Positions 8,398 through 18,800 of a DNA stretch of 64,000 nt are shown one piece after another. Both the position numbers and the translations under genes were made by a program. The notes below the pieces were generated by a model that was not told the DNA's origin, searched no databases, and saw only the letters and a program-made list of their open reading frames with translations. Source of the stretch: Streptomyces sp. A1136 (GTDB taxonomy: Bacteria; Actinomycetota; Actinomycetes; Streptomycetales; Streptomycetaceae). Location: the NCBI RefSeq assembly GCF_004795055.1, contig NZ_SSBJ01000001.1, positions 248,001 to 312,000 of the forward strand, in the 5' to 3' direction. Every line of letters begins with the position of its first letter. Position 1 is the first letter of the stretch.

Positions 8398-11300
8398 ATG
8401 TTTCACGTGAAACCGATCGACCCACGCCTCCTGCGCTACGCCCGTTCCACCCGCCTCTTCCTGGCCGCGGTGGTCACCCTCGGGCTGGCCGGGGCGGGGT
8501 TGGTCGTCGGCCAGGCGATGCTCATCGCCGAGATCGTCGTCGGTGCCTTCGAGAAGGGACTGGACGCGGGGGCGCTCCGGACGCCACTGCTGCTGCTCGC
8601 CGCGGTGGCGCTGGGGCGCGCACTGATCGCCTGGCTCACGGAACGCGCCGCGCACCGGGCGGGCGCGGCGGTCAAGTCGGAGCTACGGGGCCGGCTGCTG
8701 GACCGTGCCGCGGACCTTGGGCCGGGGTGGCTGAGCGGACAGCGGACCGGCTCGCTGGTGGCCCTGGCCACTCGCGGTGTGGACGCGCTCGACGACTACT
8801 TCTCCCGCTACCTGCCCCAGTTGGGGCTCGCGGTGGTCGTGCCCGTCGCGGTGCTCGCCCGGATCGTCACCGAGGACTGGGTCTCGGCGGCCATCATCGT
8901 GGTCACTTTGCCGCTGATCCCGCTGTTCATGGTGCTGATCGGCATGGCGACGCAGTCCAGGATGGACCGCCAGTGGCGGCTGCTGTCCCGGCTCTCCGGA
9001 CATTTCCTCGACGTGGTGGTGGGGCTCCCCACGCTCAAGGTCTTCGGCCGGGCCAAGGCCCAGGCCGAATCGATCCGCAAGATCACCGACGACTACCGAC
9101 AGGCCACGATGCGGACCCTGCGCATCGCGTTCCTGTCCTCGTTCGCCCTGGAGTTGCTCGCCACGCTGTCGGTGGCCCTGGTGGCGGTGACCATCGGCAT
9201 GCGACTCGTCCACGGAGACCTGGACCTGTACACCGGGCTGCTCATCCTGATCCTGGCACCGGAGGCCTACCTGCCGCTGCGCCAAGTGGGAGCGCAGTAC
9301 CACGCGGCGGCGGAGGGACTGTCGGCCGCGGAAGAGATTTTCGAGGTCCTGGAGACGCCGGTGCCCGCTTCGGACGGCACCGCCGAGGTTCCCGCGCGGG
9401 GGCTGCGGATCGAGCTCGACGCGGTGGCGGTCCGGTACCCCGGAAGGACGACGGACTCGCCGGGTCCCGTTTCGCTGACCGTCGAACCGGGAGAGTGCGT
9501 CGCCCTCACCGGGCCGAGCGGTGTGGGGAAATCCACCCTGCTCCAGGTCCTGCTGGGCTTCGTGACACCCACCTCCGGGCGGGTACGGGTGCAGGGCACG
9601 GACCTGGCCGAACTCGCGCTGGAGCAGTGGCGGGAGCGGATCGCCTGGGTGCCGCAGCGACCGCACCTGTTCGCCGGGACCATCGCCGAGAACGTACGGC
9701 TGGCCCGGCCCACCGCCTCCGACGACGAGGTGACCCAGGCGCTGAGGGATGCCGGGGCGTGGGAATTCGTGGCCGGGCTCCCCCGAGGCCTGGACACGCC
9801 GCTGGGCGAGGGCGGGGCCGGGCTGTCCGCCGGGCAGCGCCAGCGACTGGCCCTGGCCCGGGCGTTCCTCGCGGACAGGCCGGTACTGCTGCTGGACGAG
9901 CCGACCGCGGCGCTGGACGGTGAGACGGAAGCGGGTGTCGTGGACGCGGTGCGGCGCCTCGCGGTGGGTCGGACCGTGCTGCTGGTGGTGCACCGGCCGG
10001 CACTGCTCGCGGTTGCGGATCGGGTGGTGGGGCTTCCCTCCGTCGATCCGCAGGTGGGGACCGGGGAGAGCCCGCACCAAGGACCGGCCGAGGCCACCGG
10101 GCGGGAGACCGTGCGGCCCGGGGCCGCGCCGTCCGGTCCCGGCGAATGGATTCTCGGCACCACCCCCGAACGGACCGACAAGGGCCAAGGAAGGAGCACG
10201 GGTGCCGCGCATCCGCTGACCCGTGTACGGGAGATCGCCGCCGCGTGGCGAGGACGGTTCCGTCTCGGCCTGCTGCTCGGGGCGTTGGCAGTGGGGTGCA
10301 GCGTCGGGCTGATGGCCGTGTCCGGTTGGCTGATCTCACGAGCCTCCGAACAGCCGCCGGTGCTGTACCTGATGGTGGCCGTCACGGCCACCCGCACTTT
10401 CGGCATCGGCCGGGCCGTCTTCCGCTACGCGGAGCGGCTCGTGTCGCACGACGCGGTGTTGCGGATGCTGGCCGACCTGCGGGTCTCCGTGTACCGCCGA
10501 CTGGAACGGATCGCCCCGGCCGGACTGCGCGAGCAGCGCCGAGGGGATCTGCTGTCCCGGTTGGTGGCGGACGCCGACGCCCTCCAGGACTACTGGCTGC
10601 GCTGGCTCTTGCCGGTCGGCACCGCGATCCTGGTCGCATCCGGTTCGGTCGCCTTCACCGCGTGGCTCCTGCCCGAGGCCGGGGTCGCGCTCGCCGTCGG
10701 ACTGCTCGCGGCCGGTGTGGGTGTGCCGTTGGTGAGCGGCGCCGTGGCCCGCCGCGCGGAGCGGCGGCTCGCAGCCGCCCGGGGCGAGCTGGCCACCCGG
10801 GTGGCCGATCTGCTGACCGGCACCGCGGAGCTGACCGTGGCCGGCGCGCTGGAGGGGCGCAAGGAAGCCGCGAAGCTGAGCGACCGGACCCTGACCGGGA
10901 TCGCCTCGCGGGGCGCGGCCGCGACCGGGCTGGGCGGCGGCCTGTCCACCCTCGTGAGTGTGCTGACCGTGGTGTGCGCCGCCGTTCTGGGGGCGAACGC
11001 GGTGGCCGGCGGCCGACTGGCGGGAGTGGCGATGGCCGTGGTCGTGCTGACCCCGCTCGCCGCCTTCGAGGCCGTCACCGGACTCCCGCAGGCAGTCCAG
11101 TACCGGCAGCGGGTACGCCGTAGCGCCGAGCGGATCTACGAGGTCATCGACGCGCCCATGCCGGTCCGTGAACCGGAGCAGGCGGCCGAATGCCCCGTCT
11201 CGCCGTTCCCCCTGAGGCTCACGGGCATCGTGGCCCGCCATCCCGGGCAGAAAGCGGATGCGCTGCACGGGCTGGACCTGACCCTCGAAGCCGGTCGCAG

Positions 11301-11961
11301 GATCGCCGTGGTGGGCCCGTCCGGTTCGGGCAAGACGACCTTGGCGCAGGTCCTGCTGCGGTTCCTGGACCCGTGCGAAGGCTCCTACACCCTGGGCGCC
11401 GCCGAGGCCCGCACGCTCGACAGCGACGCCGTCCGCCGCCTCGTCGGGCTGTGTGCCCAGGACGCGCACCTCTTCGACAGCTCGGTGCGGGAGAACCTGC
11501 GACTGGCCCGAACCGATGCGAGCGATACCCGGCTGCGGGACGCGCTCGCGGCGGCGAGGCTGCTGGAGTGGGTGGACAGTCTCCCCGACGGACTGGAGAC
11601 CCTGGTCGGAGAGCACGGGGAGCGGATGTCCGGAGGGCAGCGCCAACGGCTGGCATTGGCCCGGGCGCTGCTGGCGGACTTCCCGGTACTCGTGCTGGAC
11701 GAGCCGGCCGAGCACTTGGACCTGCCGACCGCGGACGCGCTGACAGCCGATCTGCTGGCCGCCACCGAGGGCCGCACCACGGTCCTGATCACGCACAGGC
11801 TGGCGGCCTTGGCCGCGGTGGACGAGGTGCTCGTGCTGGACGGCGGGCGGGTCGTGCAGCGTGGTGCGTACGAGGAGCTGGCCACGGTCGAGGGGCCGCT
11901 GCGACGGCTCCTGGAGCGCGAACGGGAGACGGATGGGACGCCGGCCGACTTTCCCAGCTAA
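8398..11961 (+). CDS. cydCD: CydD-CydC fused ABC exporter for cytochrome bd assembly
   Basis: The product has 1187 residues and is a head-to-tail fusion of two half-exporters, normal for actinobacteria. Half 1 (about 1-560): six membrane helices, Walker A GPSGVGKST near residue 372 and signature LSAGQRQRLALARA near 475. Half 2 (about 600-1187): helices, Walker A GPSGSGKTT near 972 and signature MSGGQRQRLALARA near 1077. In E. coli CydDC exports cysteine and glutathione and is needed for bd maturation. The start is odd: ATG is followed by FHVK, encoded by a parS palindrome, so the ParB site overlaps the first codons. An upstream GAGGGG gives a ribosome-binding site. Confidence 0.93.
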   Translation: MFHVKPIDPRLLRYARSTRLFLAAVVTLGLAGAGLVVGQAMLIAEIVVGAFEKGLDAGALRTPLLLLAAVALGRALIAWLTERAAHRAGAAVKSELRGRLLDRAADLGPGWLSGQRTGSLVALATRGVDALDDYFSRYLPQLGLAVVVPVAVLARIVTEDWVSAAIIVVTLPLIPLFMVLIGMATQSRMDRQWRLLSRLSGHFLDVVVGLPTLKVFGRAKAQAESIRKITDDYRQATMRTLRIAFLSSFALELLATLSVALVAVTIGMRLVHGDLDLYTGLLILILAPEAYLPLRQVGAQYHAAAEGLSAAEEIFEVLETPVPASDGTAEVPARGLRIELDAVAVRYPGRTTDSPGPVSLTVEPGECVALTGPSGVGKSTLLQVLLGFVTPTSGRVRVQGTDLAELALEQWRERIAWVPQRPHLFAGTIAENVRLARPTASDDEVTQALRDAGAWEFVAGLPRGLDTPLGEGGAGLSAGQRQRLALARAFLADRPVLLLDEPTAALDGETEAGVVDAVRRLAVGRTVLLVVHRPALLAVADRVVGLPSVDPQVGTGESPHQGPAEATGRETVRPGAAPSGPGEWILGTTPERTDKGQGRSTGAAHPLTRVREIAAAWRGRFRLGLLLGALAVGCSVGLMAVSGWLISRASEQPPVLYLMVAVTATRTFGIGRAVFRYAERLVSHDAVLRMLADLRVSVYRRLERIAPAGLREQRRGDLLSRLVADADALQDYWLRWLLPVGTAILVASGSVAFTAWLLPEAGVALAVGLLAAGVGVPLVSGAVARRAERRLAAARGELATRVADLLTGTAELTVAGALEGRKEAAKLSDRTLTGIASRGAAATGLGGGLSTLVSVLTVVCAAVLGANAVAGGRLAGVAMAVVVLTPLAAFEAVTGLPQAVQYRQRVRRSAERIYEVIDAPMPVREPEQAAECPVSPFPLRLTGIVARHPGQKADALHGLDLTLEAGRRIAVVGPSGSGKTTLAQVLLRFLDPCEGSYTLGAAEARTLDSDAVRRLVGLCAQDAHLFDSSVRENLRLARTDASDTRLRDALAAARLLEWVDSLPDGLETLVGEHGERMSGGQRQRLALARALLADFPVLVLDEPAEHLDLPTADALTADLLAATEGRTTVLITHRLAALAAVDEVLVLDGGRVVQRGAYEELATVEGPLRRLLERERETDGTPADFPS
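8400..8413. other. parS site 2, overlapping the cydCD start codon
   Basis: Perfect 14-bp core; the 16-mer has one mismatch (final C instead of A). The G of the cydCD ATG is the first base of the site, which encodes FHVK. Confidence 0.9.
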
Positions 11962-11985
11962 TGGGTACTAACTAGGCTCAAGGGC

Positions 11986-13722
11986 ATGTCAGCGGAGCAG
12001 TCTCAGGAATCGCCGGAGCCGTCACGGGCATCACCGGACCCGCTGGAGGCCGCCGCTCACGCGACCCGCAGTCTCCAGGGGTTGTCCACCGAACTCACCG
12101 CCCGGGTGCCGCAACTGCTGGAGGCGATGCGGTCGGTGGGCACCGGCCTGGAACTCCACTCCACGCTCGACCGCATCTGCGAGACGGCCGCTGAGCTCGC
12201 CAACGCCCGCTACGCGGCGATCGGTGTCGTCGACACCGACCGTCGGGGCCTGTCCGACTTCGTCACCTTCGGCCTGAGCGAGGCGCTGGCCCGCAAGATC
12301 GGACACCGCCCCGATGGGAAGCGCGGACTCCTCGGGGCGCTGATCTCGCACGCCGACACGGTGCGACTGCCGGACCTGACGAAGGATCCGCGTTCCGCGG
12401 GGTTCCCGGCTCACCACCCCCCCATGAAGTCGTTCCTCGGCGTCCCCATCCGTGTGCAGGGGGAGATCTTCGGCAACCTGTACCTGGCCGAAAAGAACGG
12501 TGGCGGCGAGTTCAACGACTACGACGTCCACATGGTCCGCGTCCTGGCCACGGAAGCGGGGATCGCCATCGGCAACGCCCGTCTCTACGAGGCCGCCACC
12601 CAGCGCGAGCGGTGGATCGACGGTTCGGTGGCCGTCACCACGGCCCTGCTGTCCGGAGGGGACGCCGACGACGCACTCGCCGTGGTGGCCGAGCAGGCTC
12701 GTCGACTGGCCGACTCCGCCGCCGGGATCGTGCTGCTGCCGGCGAAGGAGGGTGGGATGGAGATCGTCGCGGTCTCCTCCGACAATCCGGCCACCTCGCT
12801 CGGCGTGGTGATCCCACCCGAGAGCCCCGTCGTACACGAGCTGCTGCGGGGCGAACCGGTTTTCGTCGAGGACGCCGCCGCGGATTTCCGCACGATCAGC
12901 CGGCTCACCAGCCCGTACGGGCCCTGCATGATGCTTCCCCTGCAAAGCGGCGGCCGGGTGCTGGGTGCCTTGGTGACTCCGAGGACGCGGGGCGGCCGGC
13001 CGTTCAGTGAGGCCGAACGCACGCTGGCCACGCAGTTCGCCTCGCAGGCCGCGCTCGCACTGATGATGGCCGAGACCCAGCGGGACAGGGAACGGCTCGC
13101 GGTCTTCGAGGACCGTGATCGGATTGCCCGTGACCTGCACGATCTCGTGATCCAGAGGTTGTTCGCGACGGGGATGATGCTGGAGGGCGCCCAGCGCCGG
13201 TCCATCGTCCCCGAGGTCCGCGACGGCGTCGGCAAGGCGGTGGACGAGCTGGACGTGACGATCCAGGAAATCCGCACGGCGATCTTCGCGCTGCAGCAGG
13301 GGCCGGCGGAGGCGCCCTCGGGACTGCGTACCCGGGTGCTGCGTGAGATCAACATGGCCGCGGTACCGCTGGGCTTCAGGCCCGCGCACCGGTTTGTCGG
13401 CCCGATCGACGCGGCTGTCGGCGAACTGGTCGGCAAGAACCTGATCGCTGCCCTGCGTGAGGCCCTGTCCAATGCCTTCCGTCACGCGGAGGCGTCCCGG
13501 ATCGAGGTCCTGGTGGACTCCACCATTCAGCTGGCCGACGGACGACCGGGTCTGCGGCTGGAGGTCGCCGACGACGGGGTGGGCATCGCGGAGGGTGGTC
13601 GGCGCAGCGGTCTGCGGAACCTGCGTCGACGGGCCGAGTCGCTGGGCGGTGCGAGCTGGTACGGCCCGGGCATCGCTGAGGACGGCGGCGGAACCACCGT
13701 CGTCTGGGAGGCCCCGCTCTGA
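11986..13722 (+). CDS. GAF-domain sensor histidine kinase (DosS/DevS type)
   Basis: The product has 578 residues: GAF domain A at about 60-205, GAF B at about 225-370, a HisKA_3 dimerisation helix with the phospho-acceptor histidine in RDRIARDLHDL (about 385), and a HATPase_c domain with ALREALSNAFRHAEA (N box) and DDGVGIAEGG (G box). The layout and the FLGVPIRVQGEIFGNLYLAEK stretch match mycobacterial DosS/DevS, which sense O2, NO or redox through haem in GAF A. HH at 143-144 before PPMKSFLGVP lies where the DosS haem ligand falls. No response regulator gene is adjacent. The position downstream of cyd suits an oxygen sensor. The start lies almost directly after a TAGGCT hexamer and may be leaderless. 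Confidence 0.88.
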   Translation: MSAEQSQESPEPSRASPDPLEAAAHATRSLQGLSTELTARVPQLLEAMRSVGTGLELHSTLDRICETAAELANARYAAIGVVDTDRRGLSDFVTFGLSEALARKIGHRPDGKRGLLGALISHADTVRLPDLTKDPRSAGFPAHHPPMKSFLGVPIRVQGEIFGNLYLAEKNGGGEFNDYDVHMVRVLATEAGIAIGNARLYEAATQRERWIDGSVAVTTALLSGGDADDALAVVAEQARRLADSAAGIVLLPAKEGGMEIVAVSSDNPATSLGVVIPPESPVVHELLRGEPVFVEDAAADFRTISRLTSPYGPCMMLPLQSGGRVLGALVTPRTRGGRPFSEAERTLATQFASQAALALMMAETQRDRERLAVFEDRDRIARDLHDLVIQRLFATGMMLEGAQRRSIVPEVRDGVGKAVDELDVTIQEIRTAIFALQQGPAEAPSGLRTRVLREINMAAVPLGFRPAHRFVGPIDAAVGELVGKNLIAALREALSNAFRHAEASRIEVLVDSTIQLADGRPGLRLEVADDGVGIAEGGRRSGLRNLRRRAESLGGASWYGPGIAEDGGGTTVVWEAPL

Positions 13723-13783
13723 CCCGCGGGAGCCGTGTCGCACTCGTGACCGCCGGTCGCGTCGGTCAGACAGTGGTCGCCGG

Positions 13784-14674
13784 TCAGACCCCAGAGTGCC
13801 GGGCGGCGCCAGTGCTCAGGATGCGTTCGATGACGACGGCCACACCGTCCTCGTTGTTGGCGGCCGTATGGTCGGTGGCGCCCGCGAGCACATCCGGGTG
13901 GGCATTGCCCATCGCGTACGAGGTTCCTGCCCAGCTGAGCATCTCCAGGTCATTCGGCATGTCGCCGAAGGCGACCACCTCCGCGGGCGAAATTCCGCGC
14001 TCGGCGCAGCACAGTGCCAGCGTGCTCGCCTTGGACACCCCGGGTCCGCTGATTTCCAGCAGGGACGTGGGGCTGGAACGGGTGATGGAGGCGTAGGCGC
14101 CGGCGGCGGAGCGGGCCAGGGCGAGGAAATCGTCCGGTGCCAGTTCGGTGTGATGGGCGAGCAGCTTCAGCACCGGAGCCGCGCCGTCGTCGAGGTCCTC
14201 GCTCAGCAACTTCTCCGCGATGGCGATCGTGGCGCCGGGGTCTTGGAAGAACGGCGGGTACATCGGCTCGTAATTGATTCCGGTGGTCAGTTCGACGGCG
14301 AACGACGTGCCGGGTGCGGCGGCGCGGAGTGTGTCCACGACCGTCTGTGCGGTGGCCCGGGGCAGGGGCCGGACCTGGACGAACTCTCCACCGGCGTGGA
14401 GGTCGACCACAGCGGCGCCGTTGGCGCAGATCGCCAGACCATGACCGTGGACGTGATCGCTCACGACACCCATCCAGCGGGCCGGACGCCCGGTGACGAA
14501 GAAGACCTCGATCCCGGCCTGCTCGGCGGCGGCGAGCGCGGCGACCGTGCGGGGGGAGACGGTCTTGTCGTCGCGCAGCAGGGTGCCGTCGAGGTCGGTG
14601 GCGATGAGCCGGGGAGCAGAGGTTGGCCCGTCCGGGCGCTGGGGAGCCGATGTCACCGCTCCATCTTCACCCAT
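13784..14674 (-). CDS. HAD-superfamily (Cof-type) phosphatase
   Basis: The product has 296 residues. HAD motif I is ATDLDGTLL, motif II FFVTGRP, and motif III/IV GVSKASTL...[13 protein letters not shown], the Cof/YbjI pattern with a C2 cap. Such enzymes dephosphorylate sugar phosphates, FMN or similar metabolites. The start is uncertain: the ATG at 14674 has no clear Shine-Dalgarno, while a GTG at 14656 is preceded closely by GGAG; the catalytic domain is the same either way. It is divergent from the flavin-dependent oxidoreductase gene with two parS sites between them. A second, similar HAD gene occurs at 30923-31735. Confidence 0.85.
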   Translation of the reverse strand: MGEDGAVTSAPQRPDGPTSAPRLIATDLDGTLLRDDKTVSPRTVAALAAAEQAGIEVFFVTGRPARWMGVVSDHVHGHGLAICANGAAVVDLHAGGEFVQVRPLPRATAQTVVDTLRAAAPGTSFAVELTTGINYEPMYPPFFQDPGATIAIAEKLLSEDLDDGAAPVLKLLAHHTELAPDDFLALARSAAGAYASITRSSPTSLLEISGPGVSKASTLALCCAERGISPAEVVAFGDMPNDLEMLSWAGTSYAMGNAHPDVLAGATDHTAANNEDGVAVVIERILSTGAARHSGV

Positions 14675-14722
14675 GGGGTCAGCTGCCTGGACCAAGATCG
14701 GTCACCACGGGCCGACGGCGTT

Positions 14723-14736
14723 GTTTCACGTGAAAC
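14723..14736. other. parS site 3
   Basis: Perfect 16-mer TGTTTCACGTGAAACA, intergenic between two divergent genes. It forms a doublet with the site starting 29 bp downstream. Confidence 0.93.
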
Positions 14737-14751
14737 AACGCCGCGGCTGAT

Positions 14752-14765
14752 GTTTCACGTGAAAC
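14752..14765. other. parS site 4
   Basis: Perfect 16-mer TGTTTCACGTGAAACA; second member of the doublet that starts at 14723. Confidence 0.93.
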
Positions 14766-14828
14766 ATCAGCAGGTGGCCGGGCTCCGAGGTGCGTGGTTG
14801 GCGCGTGGGGCACCGTACGCTCGAACGT

Positions 14829-15734
14829 ATGAGTCTGCGTTTGAGCACTGTGATCCTCCCGGTACGGCCTTGGCACGAAGGAGGACGTGACCAGTGGGTT
14901 CGGGCCGAGCGGCTCGGTTTCCACACCGCCTACACCTACGACCACCTGTCCTGGCGGACCTTCCGGGACGGCCCGTGGTTCGGGGCGGTCCCCACTCTGA
15001 CCGCGGCGGCTGCCGTCACCGACCGGCTGCGCCTGGGCACACTCGTCACCTCACCGAATTTCCGGCACCCCGTGACCCTCGCCAAGGACCTCATGTCGCT
15101 GGATGACATCTCCGGTGGCCGTATCACCCTGGGTATCGGCGCCGGCGGGAACGGCTTCGACGCGACGGCGCTGGGCCAAGAGCCGTGGACGCCGCGAGAG
15201 CGGGCCGACCGCCTGGCCGAGTTCGTGCCGCTCTTGGACCGGCTGCTCACCGAAGGGGCCGTCACCCATCACGGCGACTTCTATTCCGCCGAGGAGGCCC
15301 GCAACATCCCGGGCTGCGTACAGAGGCCGCGCCTGCCCTTCGCGGTCGCGGCGACCGGCCCGCGGGGTATGAAGCTCGCCGCCCGGCACGGTCAGGCCTG
15401 GGTGACGACCGGCGACCCGAAGCTGGAGAAGGACGGTACGGCCGAACAGTCGCGAGAGGCCCTGCGGGGGCAGCTGGAGAAGCTGGACAAGGCCTTCGCC
15501 GACACGGGGCGTGATCCTGCCTCGATGGAGAGGATCCTGCTCACCGGCTTCACACCGGAGGGCAGCGCGGTCCTGGACTCCGTCGACGCGTTCGTGGACT
15601 TCGCGGGCCGCCACCAGGAACTGGGTTTCACCGAGCTGGTCATCCACGCGCCCATTCCGGACTCCGACTTCGCGGCCGACGAGGCCGTCTTCGAGCGGAT
15701 CGCCACCGAGGCACTCGCCCAGCTGAACGCCTGA
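14829..15734 (+). CDS. LLM-class (luciferase-like) flavin-dependent oxidoreductase
   Basis: The product has 301 residues and shows the bacterial luciferase-like barrel: WVRAERLGFHTAYTYDHLSW, the substrate/flavin segment LGTLVTSPNFRHPVTLAKDLMSLDDISGGRITLGIGAGG, and RPRLPFAVAATGPRGMKLAARHGQAW. Proteins of this type use FMN or F420; in Streptomyces F420 is common, but the cofactor cannot be decided here. The ATG at 14829 is chosen because it begins the conserved strand; it has no Shine-Dalgarno and may be leaderless. The gene is followed by a strong hairpin shared with the convergent TPR gene. Confidence 0.85.
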   Translation: MSLRLSTVILPVRPWHEGGRDQWVRAERLGFHTAYTYDHLSWRTFRDGPWFGAVPTLTAAAAVTDRLRLGTLVTSPNFRHPVTLAKDLMSLDDISGGRITLGIGAGGNGFDATALGQEPWTPRERADRLAEFVPLLDRLLTEGAVTHHGDFYSAEEARNIPGCVQRPRLPFAVAATGPRGMKLAARHGQAWVTTGDPKLEKDGTAEQSREALRGQLEKLDKAFADTGRDPASMERILLTGFTPEGSAVLDSVDAFVDFAGRHQELGFTELVIHAPIPDSDFAADEAVFERIATEALAQLNA

Positions 15735-15760
15735 GCCGGGAGGGCCCCGTCCTCCCCGCG

Positions 15761-15801
15761 CTCCGTCTGCCCCGCGCCAATGGGCGGCGGGGCAGACGGA
15801 G
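15761..15801. terminator. Bidirectional terminator hairpin
   Basis: A 13-bp perfect stem (15761-15773 with 15789-15801) lies between the convergent oxidoreductase and TPR genes. Confidence 0.7.
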
Positions 15802-15813
15802 GCGGAACGCGCG

Positions 15814-18800
15814 TCAGGACAGCAGGCCTGCCACGATCCGTTCGGCCTGCGGCACCACCCACTCCGGGACGTCGCCTTCCGGCAGGGCCCGGATCTCATC
15901 GATCAGGGCCGAGATCCGGGCGGCGCCCGCCTGGGGGCGGCCCAGCTCGTGCTCGGTCCACGCGGCGTTGTTCAGGCACTGGAGCCGGTCCTGGATGTGG
16001 TCGGCGCCCAGCTCGGCGTAGAGACCGGCCGCCCGCTCCCACAAGAGGATCTCTTCCAGCCGTAGGGCCTCGGCCTCGGGGGCGTCCAGTGATCCGGGAG
16101 CCGGAGCGGCGACGGCGTCGCCGGATAGGCCCGCTTCACCGGGTTCGTCACCGGCTTCGTCGGCGGCTTCCTCCCGCGAAGTGACCCAGCGGTCCAACAC
16201 CTGCGCCAGCTGATGCCAGGTCTGGGCGAGCTCGGCCCGCAGCTCCCGGGCCTGAGGATCGACGGCGAGGGCGCAGGCCAGTACGTTCGCCGCCTCCTCC
16301 ATCCCGGTGCGGGCCGCTGTCACGGCCGCCTCGGTCACGGCCGAACGCAACCCCAGCCAGGCCAGCGAGCGCAGGATGCGTACCTCGGCGACCGGCGCGC
16401 CGCCTGCCTGCCGGTGTAGCTGGAGGGCCCGCTCGTAGGCGGCGACCGCCTCGGGCACCAGGTCGGCTGCGGATAGCTGATCGGCGGCCGACTGGGCGAA
16501 GCCCGCTTGGGGACGAAGGTCCTCCCAGCCCTTGGCGATCTCCGCCGCCCGCAGGTACTGCTCCGCCGAGGGCCGCCATTCCCGCAGCTCGCGTAGGAGA
16601 TCACCCAGGAACTCGTGAGCGGCGACGGCCTGTCCCTCGCCGTGCTCCAGCAGATCCGGCAGGGCCGACTGCAGCACTTCCGCGGCATCTGCGGTTCGGC
16701 CGGTACGGGCGTACGAGCGGGCCAGCAGCAGCCGGGCCTGGGCGCCACCGTCGGAGCTCAGTCCGGCCTGGTCGAACCAATGGGCCGCCGTGAGCGCGTG
16801 TTCCGCGGCCTCCTCCACCCCGCTCTCTCCCGCACCTTCCGGCGTGTTCGCGCGGCGCAAGAGGATGTCGACGAGCGTGAGCCGTACGACGCCCTGGGTC
16901 TCGGCGTCGGTCACTTCCGCGGCGTGCTCCCAGGCGGAACGCGCCGCTTCCTCGGCCTCTTCCAGGCGGTCGAGTGACGACAGCACACCGGCCCGCAGGA
17001 CCAGCGGATCCACCGCGATCCAGGGACGGCCCGCGTCGATCCCCCGCCTCGCGGCGGAGACCAGCAGGGGCAGGGCGCGCTCCGGTTCCCCCTGGGCCAG
17101 AGCCACCCGGCCCAGCAGTTCCTCCGCCTCGGCCACCAGATCGGGAAGCGTCTGCGCGTATGCGGCGACGAAGGAGGTGAGTTCGGCCGACAGCTCGCCG
17201 TGCCCGTGCTCCGCACCGGGCGCGTGGTCGTGTCCGGCGGTCCGAGCCGGCTCTTGGACCGAGCGCAGGTACGAGTCCACACGGATCGAAGCCAGTTCCA
17301 CGAGGGCGATCCGGCGGGTGCGCAGGGGGTCCGTCGGATCGAGTGCCTCGGCGGCCCGCATGGCCAGTCCCAGCGACTCCTTGATCTCGGCCGGATCGGC
17401 CCCCGACTGCGCTGCGACGGTCGCCAGCCGCAACTGGGCGAGCGCGGCCCGCTCAGCCTCCCCGAGCGCCCGGTACCGGTCGCGAACGGCGGTCAGGAGT
17501 TCCGCTGCGTCGTCGGCGCCGCAGCGCGCGGCCGCCAGTGCCCGGTGATCCGCCACATCGGCCGAGATCAGCGGGTCCACCGCGTCCGCCGGGTGGGCGT
17601 CCACCAGGGCCGCCACCCGCGTCCAGAGCGCGTCGGCAGCCGGGTGCCCCTGATCGCGCGCCGCCCGGGCGCGGTCGACGAGTCGGGTGAGGTCGCCCGA
17701 GCCGGTCTCCACCGGGGCCGCCGCGGGGGCGGGTGCGGAGCCGGTCGATGTCGTGGAAGGCAGGGCAGGGCTGCGCACACCGAGCGGAAGCAGACCGACC
17801 AGCGGCTCCCGCCCGATCCGGGTGAGGAACCGGTCGGAGATCCGGGTCGTGCCATTGCGTGCGTCGAAGCGCCGGGCGCTGTCGAGCGAGCCGGCGAGGA
17901 GGCTGTCGTACAGCTCCGAGACGGTGTGCGGTACGCCGTCGTAAGGGACGGCCGGGCTCTGACCGTGGCCCAGTTCCCTCAGTCGACGCAGCAGTACGAG
18001 CACACCGCCGTGGAACACCAGTTGGTCGCGGTCGTTCGCCGGCGGCCCCATGTGGGTGGCGTGTTCGGCGAGGATCTCCAGCCCGCGCGACTCGTTGCCC
18101 GTCAACGCGCAGAACTCGATGTGCCTGCCCACCGAGGGCAGCAGGCTCTCGTTGCCCCGGACCAGACGGTAACCGCGCAGGTGGTGGGAGCGAGCCTCAT
18201 CGAACCGCCCGAGGCGCAGCAGCGGAAGCAGCGAAACGGCGAGGACCCGGTGGGGTTCCTCGGCGCAGACGCGCTCCCCTGCCAGCACGTACTTCCAGAC
18301 GTCCAGGGCCTGGGCGTCATCACCGCGCAGAGCGGCGTACTGGCCTTGGCTGTTGTCCTCGCAGGCCTGGCAGTCGCTCATCCGGTCGCGTTCGGCGCCG
18401 CGCCAGGCACGGAAGGCGCGTTCGGCCCGCTCGTCGTCACCGGTCACGTCGGCGAGCCACATCTGCGCCTCGCGTACGGGACGCTCGCTGTAGCCCGCGA
18501 TCCGGTAGCGGCGCTCCATGTCGTCCAGCCAACCGGCCGCGGACTCCAAAGGGATGTCGGGCGAGTTGCCGATGGCGGTGGCCACCCACTTGAACTGCCA
18601 GAACAGCGAATGAGTGGCGCTCTCGGAGAAGGATCCGGGGTCCTTGTCGTACTCCTGGAGCAACCGGGCGAAGGGCACCAGCAGCTTCGGGGACTCGGCG
18701 CTGTAGAGGTAGGCGTTGATGAGGTTGTCCAACGCCGCTCGGAACAGGGCCGTGTCCCCGCTCGCCTCGGCGGCGCCCGCCAGTGCCTCGGCGTGCGCGT

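Noticed and set aside
5632..8655. A 1007-codon open frame antisense to cydA and cydB
   Set aside because: High G+C makes long antisense frames common in Streptomyces. The translation is low complexity (Gly, Arg, Asp, Glu) with no domain, and cydA/cydB on the other strand are unmistakable.
10336..11796. 486-codon frame antisense to cydCD
   Set aside because: The ABC motifs are on the plus strand; the antisense product is Gln/Gly/Arg-rich with no recognisable fold.
12082..12090. TTGTCCACC inside the histidine kinase gene as a DnaA box
   Set aside because: One mismatch, isolated and within a coding sequence; not convincing.
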